Source of the DNA: Alviniconcha marisindica
Lineage: Eukaryota > Mollusca > Gastropoda > Provannidae
Assembly: GCA_018857735.1 (NCBI GenBank)
Contig: JABMCL010000376.1
Span: 446,001-510,000, forward strand
DNA length: 64,000 nucleotides
Direction: 5' to 3'
Shown: positions 49,301-58,200 of the stretch, in pieces
Numbering within the stretch: the first letter of the stretch is position 1
Layout of the letters: the number at the start of each line of letters is the position of its first letter
Program-made: the position numbers and the translations under genes
Notes under the pieces: model-generated
The model's database searches: none
What the model saw: the letters and a program-made list of their open reading frames with translations, nothing else
What the model was told of the DNA's origin: nothing

Positions 49301-51109
49301 TAAAGAGCTACACCTGTGAGAAGAAAATCTGCTCTGTGTAAAGTGATACATATAGTGATGTACATGATTAAAATCCTGATGCCTCCTTCTCACTTAGTCT
49401 AAAAATAATGTCTCTTCTGGTGAAAATGAAGAAAAACAACAACTGGCATTTGGATTAGTGTGGACATGAGGCGCTTGCCATCTTTGCAGACAAATAGACA
49501 ATTCTTTTTTTCTTTTTATTCTTTTTGAAACTATTCCTTGCTACAAAAATTTTACTGCCAGCTCTAATTCCTTTCAAGAAAGGTCTCAAATGAGTCAAGG
49601 TCACAGAAAGGTCTGTAACAAACAAGACGTCCATTTCAAGACATTTGCTCCATGTGGGTATACACAGAAAGAGTGATTCAAGGAGGCAGGCACATGACAA
49701 CATATTTAAGCTAATGGAAAGCACTCTGCCAGTGGCATCATCAGACATTAAATGGGCAGGGAAATGGTTAACAACCAGACAACAGTGCAAGTGATATCAG
49801 GGTGAAATACTGTCAAAACGATGATGACATCTCAGTGATAAAAATGGAGAAGACAGTGAAGCCCTATCAGAGAAGAAAGGAAGAAAACATCAAGAGAAGG
49901 ACCATGAAGAGTGTCCCGAGTAAGAGGCAGAAATTCCAGTCTTTCCCAATTCATGAAAATAATGCAGGCTGTCAGAAGCAGATGCACTGTCAGTCCGTCT
50001 TATCAATATCATGTCCTCTTCTAAACCTTGTACTGTTGTAGCTTTATGTTGACTTGTAGTGTACTAGTTCAGTAGTTATAGTTAAGACCTACTCACAACA
50101 GCTAAGCAATAACTGAACCTGGTCACCTGTCTAATAATATATTATAATAAGTACTACAAGATTGCTATGCACATATGAAACTAATAATAATAAACTATGA
50201 AACTAGTCAAAGAGTTAAAAGCACCGTAAACCTTTTGTATCGCAAAATGGTGCAAACCTAGTGTTAGTTTTGTGCCTTACTTGCAACAGTATTATCATCT
50301 TCATCTAAAATATACTGTGGCAATGTGCACTTGTACCAATATTTATTTTATACTAGCTATAAATCGTAACTAAAAAGTAAAATAACAGTAACAGAAAATA
50401 GAAAGGGGAAGAGAGAGAGAGAGCAAATGGTGTTTATTATATACATTAGATTGTTACTTACTCCAACTTTTCTTGTTGAATAATAGCTTGACTGCACGTT
50501 GTAGATCTGCAAAAGAGCAAAAGCACACCATAATAATAAAAGCTTTGTAACACTAAGTTACTTCCCTTGAACGGGGAAAAACAGAACGAACAACGGCAGC
50601 TTCAATGCTGACCAAAAAACAACAAAAAAGAGGCAAACTTTCCGTTGATCTGACAAGCTAAAACGTGATCACTGACATTTTACATGATGATGATCTCTTG
50701 ACTCTTGCACTAGATCTAGTGGCGAAGGAATAAAGCACAGTAAACCAGAACTGTGTAAAACTAAAAGTAAAGGGCTGACGAAATACCAGTCATGCCCTAG
50801 CCAGATGCAGGTTCGTTTCTCGGACCATCGCGAACCACCTGGACAACAAAACTGGGTACTCCCAGTCTCTCGGGAGTCTCAGTCTCCCACTACTGCCTGA
50901 TAGCAGTACCTGGATGCCAAGAACGTGCATGTCTGAGACAGACTGACATTCACACTCACGGGGCTTTGCCCTTCAAACTAATCAAAGTTAAAAGTAAAAG
51001 CATTCCAGCAATCGATTACTACAATCAACCCAAAGATTTAGCCTACCTTCACAAAACGCTGCTTCAGTTCTCTGTTGAGGGCAGTCCATGAATACCGTAG
51101 ACGTAACAT
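36300..51109 (-). CDS. GFM1: Mitochondrial elongation factor G (mtEF-G1), complete, 20 exons
   Basis: Exons in transcript order: 51047-51109, 50462-50506, 48966-49088, 48048-48180, 47658-47862, 46937-47053, 46691-46764, 46333-46409, 45674-45831, 44702-44783, 43507-43644, 42906-43007, 42362-42556, 41314-41396, 40817-40886, 39714-39806, 39097-39172, 38518-38586, 37123-37283, 36300-36479. They sum to 2244 nt and 747 residues, as usual for the family. The GTPase moves tRNA and mRNA through the mitochondrial ribosome. Residues 1-36 are rich in R, S and Y and nearly free of acids, like a mitochondrial presequence. G motifs: AHIDSGKT (52-59), RGITI (97-101), DTPGH (119-123), NKLD (173-176). Later landmarks: [69 protein letters not shown]-type domain V ending in [15 protein letters not shown] and TMEYSRY, then a basic KKKKRN tail. 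The exon 10 donor is a weak GTTTGT; all others are ordinary. Confidence 0.97.
36540..36765 (+). repeat. Dispersed repeat D, copy 2
   Basis: Same two landmark blocks as 10,190-10,350, here split by a T-rich insertion (36,640-36,665). It lies in the last GFM1 intron. Confidence 0.55.
37591..38200. repeat. Three variable-length units, each with a long (GT)n run
   Basis: TTTAGAGTCTGCTAGCTGCA starts units near 37,591, 37,872 and 38,058. Each unit continues through CACTCCTC-like sequence, a GT microsatellite, GAGGAATACAATATTGTGAC and TTTTAATCAATACATTTTTG. The GT runs (37,662-37,798, 37,940-37,980, 38,126-38,200) account for the length differences. The array is in GFM1 intron 18. Confidence 0.85.
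40000..40340 (-). mobile_element. tRNA-derived SINE, family B, best copy
   Basis: On the minus strand the head at 40,340 reads GGGCTGGGATAGCTCAGTTT with box A, and GGTTTGAGTCC as box B. The body carries GTGCACGTTAAAAATCCCAA. The 3' part carries CACCCTGATATAACC and GTTGACTGTCATAAAACATC, ending in a TTAC-type tail. This copy defines the family found in pieces elsewhere. It lies in GFM1 intron 15, sense to the gene. Confidence 0.85.
40370..40610 (+). repeat. Dispersed repeat C, copy 2
   Basis: Aligns with 31,890-32,140 over about 240 bp in the same orientation, with small indels. It lies in GFM1 intron 15, directly beside the SINE B copy. Confidence 0.6.
41517..41695. repeat. CA-rich tandem repeat, about 32 bp unit
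   Basis: Four units of CAGCACAACCTAATACACAC with variable CA extensions lie in GFM1 intron 13. Confidence 0.85.
43289..43354. repeat. (CA)n microsatellite
   Basis: About 33 CA units lie in GFM1 intron 11; in the transcript this is a GU repeat. Another CA run lies at 43,158-43,180. Confidence 0.95.
43717..44113. mobile_element. Foldback / MITE-like element with GTCGCGAC palindromes
   Basis: Inverted ends of about 30 bp are visible: GGTGGGAGCTGCCACAAGTA at the left and the complement of GGCGGGAGCTGCCACAAGTA at the right. The match continues inward as long arms (CACATCTTTTGTCG...CAAAAGTATGC in both). A TA dinucleotide flanks both ends (43,715-43,716 and 44,114-44,115), as expected for a Tc1/mariner-type target. 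The interior is made of short palindromes such as TTTTGTCGCGACAAAA (43,788-43,803). There is no transposase. It lies in GFM1 intron 10. Confidence 0.7.
44363..44433 (-). pseudogene. Partial duplicate of GFM1 exon 10
   Basis: 71 bp match 44,723-44,793 at 66 of 71 positions, exactly 360 bp away. The copy includes the intron acceptor (CTTGCCTCAG) and the first 58 nt of the exon, giving [19 protein letters not shown] where the real exon has [19 protein letters not shown]. The last part of exon 10 (VGLAFKLE) is absent; a GTGAGA donor-like site follows the truncation. Probably a decaying duplicate rather than a used exon. Confidence 0.8.
44855..45400. repeat. Tandem repeat of about 75-80 bp, about six degraded units
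   Basis: Units carry AAGGCCTGTTTAAGACTC or AAGGCCTGTTTAACACTC, CACAGAGCAAC, TCAGATGCATGAA and AACAAACTATAAATAGCC. The array occupies GFM1 intron 9, ending about 70 bp before exon 10. A TTACTTACTT scrap at 45,112 suggests a SINE B tail inside it. Confidence 0.8.
47040..47592 (-). repeat. 27-bp minisatellite grown from the GFM1 exon 6 acceptor
   Basis: About 18 units of 27 bp. Each unit, read in the gene's direction, contains a TGTTRCAG acceptor followed by GTCTAAGCTGAGTC, which is the first 14 nt of exon 6. A longer partial copy of exon 6 lies inside the array at about 47,306-47,369 (offset 316). In the exon's frame that copy reads [20 protein letters not shown]; the real exon reads [21 protein letters not shown] third scrap of the exon's 3' half lies at about 47,590-47,620. 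The array fills nearly all of intron 5. Confidence 0.88.
48344..48815 (+). mobile_element. tRNA-derived SINE, family A, full length
   Basis: Same head (boxes A and B), body and ATCATCAATCAATA tail as the copy at 12,178-12,650. A possible target duplication TAAAC flanks it (before the head and after the tail). It lies in GFM1 intron 3, antisense to the gene. Confidence 0.92.
49089..50461 (-). other. GFM1 intron 2, no further feature seen
   Basis: 1.4 kb without recognisable exon, RNA gene or long repeat. Only a short GAT run near 49,123 and a GATATCAGGGTGA scrap like a SINE B tail near 49,790 were noticed. Confidence 0.5.
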
Positions 51110-51182
51110 TTTTGTGTTTTTAGCTGAGAAATAAGGACACCCGCATAGACTCCGGGGACCTGATGCAGCAGACGAGCATTGA

Positions 51183-51189
51183 CCGGAAA
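51183..51189. promoter_or_regulatory. ETS-like site near the GFM1 start
   Basis: CCGGAAA lies about 75 bp upstream of the GFM1 ATG. ETS/GABP sites are common in promoters of nuclear genes for mitochondria. An ATG at 51,192 would open an upstream frame overlapping the true start if transcription began that far up. No TATA box was seen. Confidence 0.3.
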
Positions 51190-51401
51190 CATGCGTTAGC
51201 CTATCTCACAACGTGCTTCCTTTCCACAAGAGTAACAGGGGAGACCAATACCAGTCCATTTTAGCCTGTTTACTGGTTCTCTCTTAGCCTGTGAACTCGA
51301 CCGAGTAGCTTAGTGGACTCGATCAAGATAGGAGCCTCGCAACTCTAACTGTTGAAATGTTGTCCTTTTATCACACTTTTTTTTTTTTTACGAGCTCATC
51401 T

Positions 51402-51590
51402 CCCCCCCCCCCCCCCCCCGTGTGTGCAGGCATTTATACCTAAAGTTAGGTCCGGCGACGTATCACATCAAGGCATGAACATGTTTTTTTTTTACTGAGC
51501 TCATCCCCCTCCCAGGGTTTGTGTGTGTGTAGGCATTTATACCTAAAGTTACATCCGGCAACATATCACATCAAGGCATGCACATGTTTC
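51402..51590. repeat. Poly-C run and two-copy tandem repeat of about 105 bp
   Basis: After a C run (51,402-51,419) the block GCAGGCATTTATACCTAAAG to ATCACATCAAGGCATG occurs at about 51,427 and again near 51,530. It lies between the GFM1 start and the 3' end of the next gene. Confidence 0.8.
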
Positions 51591-52450
51591 AAGTGACATC
51601 TACGTATATGTAGCCAATGTTGATTCTGTTTCTCATTGTAAATGCCTAGGGACGTATGGTAGGTACTCAATGTATTATTGTTATTATCTAATTTGGGATG
51701 GAAAAAATGCATGTATCTCTGGTGGAGTTTATGTACCTTGCAGTTACATGCATACCAGGTGAGTAACTGTAGATGACTCAGGTCTTTGTTGTACTTGTGC
51801 AACTCCCTTGTGTGTTGATGCTGACTTAGGATGGGTCTGTTTTCACAGATTACCTAAGTAAAACTTTTTTCTTTTTTTTGTAGTTACAGTCTCTTTCTCA
51901 AGTAAAACAACTGTCTTTGAGCTTTGAAAAAGTTATTACTAAAAACCATAAGATTTAAAAAAAAAATTGTGTTCCATTAAAAAAAATTGTTTTGATTTTG
52001 CATATTCTCATGTACAAGCACTTTGTCTGGGCAACAAACACCAGATTTGCTGTCAGCAGGAGACATTTTGCATACACTTCACAGTGAGGTGGGGATGCAT
52101 GGGAGACTCAAAAGTGTGAGGTAAGGCTGACTAGGCTGAAAGGAGTTCATACAAATGGCAACATTTCAAATTCACCACTGTAACAATGTATGTGTAGTGT
52201 GACAGGGTTGTTTTTCGTGCTTTTGCTGATTTAGGCCTAGTTTTGTTGGCTTATGTACACAGTTTATGGTATTGCATTTGTATTGTTTAGACTGACGTTA
52301 CTGTTACTTGTGTTAGGGTGGCCAAGACCCCCCCCCCCCTTCCACTCCCAATAAATGAATCCACACATGCACATACACATACATATATAAATACACAAGG
52401 TTAAAATTAGAACACAAAATGGATGGGATACAAAACTTGTTGTTTAACAT

Positions 52451-55256
52451 TTTATTTCCACAAATAAATAATCACACATGTTGTCACTGAATAAACATTT
52501 CAATGAAAGACCTCTCAAAAAAACTGCACCCCTTTTTAGTGCTAAAAATACCTAAACAAAATACATGCATCTCAGAAAGTAAAACAGCATCTCAGAAAGT
52601 AACTACAAATGGCAACTACTGTTTTGTGTCCACCTATATAAACCCAATCGGTGTACAACATAAATGCAAATCACAGAACACAGATATTCTGAATCATGAT
52701 CAAAACTGCGGAAGATGTTGATCTTTCTTCTTCAGATGAATTTCATAACTATGTGTGTTCCACTTCTCGCCCTTTCTTGACAAAAAATTGAGTTGTACAT
52801 TTCTAATTAACATAAAACCAAGCCTCAAGCACACCAGAAATGAAACTGCCCAGACTGCTACATAATCAGTTGGCAATTAAGAAATCTAGAAATAACTTAA
52901 AAATCACTTAAAATGATTAGTCTGTGCCATTAGTTTCTTTATTATACATATTAAACTGACCATAACAATGCAAAGGTATTTCCCAGTACGCACCCGGATT
53001 CATTAACAACAACAACAAAATGGTTTCAAAATCCATGTTCCCTGCTCTGCAGTGTCAAAAATTACAGATGATTCCCGGCTGTCAATCATCCAAGCTGTTT
53101 TAGCCAATCAGAAACATCACAAGTAACATTTTGCCCAAAAAGTCTGAAGAGTGGCTGCCACACTTGCCTCACAAGCCAAAGCATAGCAACTGAATGAAAG
53201 ACTGGCTGATTCTGAACAAAACCTTCAGAATATGTAACAGTGCATGTTCACTGACAACGAGACATATCAGCTGCAATCACAAGAGGCAAATTACATTTAT
53301 CTGAATGCTGGACTTGACACAAACTATGGTAGCCAGGTCAGCAAGCTTGTGAGACCGTACAGTTGTGTGAGGCAGGGATCGAAGCTCAGCGTGGAACCCT
53401 CTCTTGAGGCAAAATTTTGAGGTAGTGCATGGAACAATGCCGACAGGTTTGCACGAATGAACAACACCAAGAACATTACACGCAACAATTTTCTCCAAAC
53501 TACATCAAAAATGCTAATGAAATAAATACACAGTTTGCTTTCCAACACACCATTCCACTACTTGCCCACGGGCGTCGGTTAAGATCACTGGCATAGAAAC
53601 CATCAGAGGAGGAAACTCTTTGTTCCCACTGCAGTTCCATTCCTCAACAGGGTATGGTCAGCCCTCTCAACAGTAGGTGTATTTTGACCATTGTATTGTC
53701 TGAGCGTGGGTAGCTGTCCAGTCAGGTTTGGGTGGTGTGTATGGATATGGGTCCAGTGATGGACGAGTGTGTCTGGCTGATGAGTAAATAATATTGGGGA
53801 AGTGTATGTAGGTTGGGTGAGGAGTGTTTGTGTATGTGTGGGTGGGAGGGGGTGGTGGGCTGGGATGAAAAGGGCACATTTTCTCAGGGTCTACTGTGAT
53901 ATTTGCGTCACAGAACTTTATCCAGCGCGTCTGCTTATCAAGTTATTATGAATGCGGCAAATTATGCTTTGGACCTTTCTGCTTCATGTTTTCAAATTAG
54001 CCTTTAGTAGTTAGCTGCACTGCCCTGTGAGGAACGATTACAGTATTTTGATTTAACACTATCTGCAATAAATACACATGCAGTTAGATATGTTGTAGTC
54101 ACACACATACACACAAACTTGTGCACACACAGGTACGCTGATGCGATGGATTCAGATCCTGAACAATGTGAGTGTCGCTTTTTGTTTTCTTTCACCAAAA
54201 CCTACTTATGTTGCAACAAACCAAGCCCGCGCCCCCCCGCCACCCTCCATATACAAAATATAACAATGATATAGTTCAGCACCGGCTTTTGAGGATTTCA
54301 CAGCTGGTAAGAAAAGATGAATTACTTGCTTTTTTCACCCGTTTAAATGTGTCGTAGCTAATCGCAACCTGCTATGACTATGGTTGAAGTAATACCTACA
54401 GACATTTAAAAACAAGCCAGTTGCATGCTTGGGGCTGCAAACACGCTGAAAAACTGTACATTTTACGCAAAATAAAATCATCTGACACACCCATCCCCAT
54501 GCGTTCATCATGTGCAAATAAAAATATATAAATCAAGAAAATGCATTCTCAATGAAATCCCCCCTCCCGCCACCACCACCCCTCGTGTTTCAACTTTGAC
54601 AATGGCAAGATGGGATGATGACCTACACATGCTGTCAATGTTTGCAAACCATATGTTTTACATGAGAAGCAACTTTGGAGATCGAGCATCACCTGTGTGA
54701 CCATGGCAACCGAGCGCACGTTGTGTTGGTTACACTAGCTAACACTTCTGTCAACAGAAGAACTGTCATCAACATGTCCTGCTGGAGAATGGACCAGTGC
54801 TTTTTCCTGTTTCATTTGCAGACCTGATGTCACATAGTACCAAAGAGACTTTCCAGCATTCACCATGCTCGCAAAAACAATGCCTTGGTGACTCCTGTCG
54901 ACAGTACTTCATGTAAACAGGCGTTGAGTGTTCAGAGCTGCGTATAAACAAAAACTGATGTCACATTTGACACAGTATGTTGATCACCAAAACAAACAGC
55001 AATGCAGAAGCTGAATTTAAAGGTTTAAAGGAGGTGAATTTAGGGTTGTTGTTTTTTGTTACGTCACGTGTGCAGTGCCAGGCTTGGTTGTGCTTATTTT
55101 TTCTTTTCAAGACACTGTGTTTCGTATACGCAAGTTCTTAAAAGTGCTTGCACCCCCTGGCCTGTCAACGTGCTTTAAAAGTCTGTCACAGTCACGGTCA
55201 AAGGTAACATTTTAAAGACTAGCCAATCACCCTTCTGAAGGCTTTAAGGCAGCCAA
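52451..55256 (-). other. Probable 3' UTR of the CCDC160-like gene
   Basis: Nothing coding is seen. On the minus strand AATAAA signals occur at 52,938-52,943 and 52,451-52,456. The stretch is unusually free of minisatellites compared with the rest of the window, which fits a retained long 3' UTR, but its extent is a guess. Confidence 0.35.
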
Positions 55257-58200
55257 TCACAAGCCTATATGATCGATGAAGGGCACCTGGTCTCTATCAA
55301 CCATCCCAGGCGGCAAAACGTCTCTAAGAGGAAGACTAGCGAAATGAGTGCGCAGATGTTCCAGGGCTTTTTTGTTCTTGTTGTGCAGCTGTCTCTCGTT
55401 GTCCAGTTCTTCTTTGGCAGTCCGCAGTTCCTCTTCCAGCTTCAGGATGCGGTGTTCGTAGTGGGCCTTGGCATTCTCCTCAGCCAGCATCTTCTCCCTG
55501 GTTATCTGTGCACGTACAAAACGCAGGGCATGTATACACAAGAATCTGTCCTGCATACCAGTTCACACAAACAGCCCTGGCCAAAAGACAACATGACCCA
55601 TGGCTTTTCACAAATACTGGTCCAAATCCATCATCTCCCTGATGATCTGTGCAGGTATAAAGCATAGACAAATGAATTCATGATCCTGTGCCCCCCACCC
55701 CCACCCCAAAAGACAACATGAGCAAGGCTTTCCACAAATACTGGGTAGCTATGAATAGCTCACCCCAAGCACCCTGACCCACAAAGACCAAAGAGACCAC
55801 CAGCCACCACCAGAACAATAGTTAAGGCAGTGGGGACCTTGCCAGCATGAAGCAGCTTGTATACTTCACAACTTGCTCTTTCAACAGCTGTGCAGAACAT
55901 TTGAAAATGGGGACAATAATGCACATTCCCCAACCCCTGTCCCAACCCCATCTCCTCCCCACACCCCCAACCGCATCTACACCCCCACAACCACTGTCCC
56001 AACCCCATCTCCACCCCCCCCCCCCCCCCCCCACCCCCTACCCGTGTCCCACCCAATCTCCCCACAACCCAACCCCTGTCCCAATTCCCCCCCCCCCCCC
56101 CCCCCCGTCCCAACCACATCCACCCCCAAGCCTCCCCAACCCCCCCCCCCCCCCCCGTCCCAACACTCCCCCCATCTCCCCCCACCCCATCTCCCCCCCC
56201 AACCCCTGTCCCAACCCCCCTCCTCCCCCATCCCCCCCCCCCCCCCCCCCCAACCCCTGTCCCTATAATAGCCCATATGTGGGCTCTGTGAACATTAAGC
56301 CATACAATCAGTCATCAAACATTTAAAAATGAGGACAATAATGCACACAGCTAAACCGTTCTAAAGCTCTCACCTCTTGATCAGCTTCTTGCAGTCGCAG
56401 TTCCAACTGCTTGCGAGCCATGCGCTCGCGATCGAGAGCGATGCGGGACTGCTGGGTCTCTCTCATCATGCGCAGCTTCTCCTGGTCGATCTCTTTCCAC
56501 ATGTCAGTCACCGCGTCCAGTTTCATGCCCGTCTCTTTCAGCTCCAGCTGGAGCTCATCGCAGTGGATCTTTAACCTGATGAGCAGAAAGTGTGAGGGAA
56601 TAACAGCGGATCTTTAACCTGATGAGCAGAAAGTGTGAGGGAATAACAGCGGATCTTTAACCTCATGGGCAAAAAGCATGAGGGGATAACAGCGGATCTT
56701 TAACCTCATGAGCAGAAAGCATGAGGGAATAACAGAAGATCTTTAACCTCATGAGCAAAAAGCACAAGGGGATAACAGCGGATCTTTAACCTGATGAGCA
56801 GAAGACATGAGGGAATAACAGTGGACCTTTCGGAAGTCAACTTCTGAGGGGGAACCCCTGGAGTCGCACACCCTTAAAAATTGCTCCAGATTTGGAGGAA
56901 GGATGAAAAATGAAAACAACCACAACAAAAAGAAGAAGAAAAAAGGCTGTCAATTTGAATCAGATGAACATTGGAGCCATTTGAAAATTTTCAAAGGCAG
57001 CATTGGGGAAACGTCTGAGAGAGGGTTGGACCACAGTGACATAATTATGGGCTTTTCTCAGCACATACATACCATAATGAACTGGACTGAAGTGGAGAGG
57101 GGTGGGGCAAATACATGCTTTTGATGGAGGCAAATGAGTGACATACATAGAACGTAAAACATTCGGACATCATGCCATCCGGCAATGTTTTTTTCAACTC
57201 TAATATAGTGCAATGGACATGTATACAAGGTGGTTACTGCTACAGCTCAGAGTTACACTGCTTTATGTGTGTTTTTTGCTTCGCCCTTCTCTGCAGGCAT
57301 AGTGCTATTATTTTCAACCAACTGCCATGTGAGAGATTTGACGTGGAAGCTTTGTGGCCCTGCCTTCACTCCATCGACTCAAAATATACCAGCAAAATAA
57401 ACAAGAAAGTGCAGTTTACTGGACACGGAAGTGTTCTTAGTTAGAGTGTAAATCTTCGCCATGGCAACTGAGAAAACTTTTGTGAGGCTGAGAGCTGCAT
57501 GTGTGGGTGCTGTATACAGACCAAGATAAAACAACCTCTCCAAATTTACAGCTACTGTTAAACAAGAATGCTTTGATCTTCCAGTCATTAGAACTAGAAA
57601 AAACTCTGTGTTGGGAAAAGTTTTACTTCCATACAAAATAACACAGAGATGAAACATATAAATTTACAAAGTTGATAAGCATAATGTGCATTTAATGGGA
57701 ACGACTCATGATAAGTTTATGAAGAAAAGGACATCACATAATCACGTAGTTGCTTAAATTTTGCCAGACATTCTGCTGTACAAATGGAACTTGTTTTGTT
57801 TTGCTCAAAACCAGCCATGCTGCTTATTTTGTGTTTTGCTCAAAACCACTGATGTGCAAACACATAATATACACTTCATCTCCTGTGTTTCCATGCTATG
57901 GTGACAGAATTTAAATAGTAACAATTGCCTGAATAAAAAAATAATTTAAATATATAAAAATAACACTGAGTTGACTCAGCCCAACAGCTCACAAACCTGT
58001 GATTGGCTTTAGTGGCTTCAGACAGTTTCCTTGTTTTCATTTCAAGGGCTTTGGACTGCGACGCCAGTTTCTCTTCCAGCTCGGCATTGTGACGCTGGGT
58101 CTGCCGAAGTTTCACCTCTAGGCTGCAGATTTGGCTCTTTGCCGCCCGGAAAACGCCGCGTAGAACAGACAGCTCTTCGGAGTTCCAGATGCCCGGATCA

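Noticed and set aside
50780..50990. Possible SINE in GFM1 intron 1
   Set aside because: A faint B-box-like GCAGGTTCG is present but no convincing head or second copy.
55760..56326. Gly-rich and Pro-rich ORFs
   Set aside because: Generated by poly-C and CCCCAACCCC repeats in an intron.
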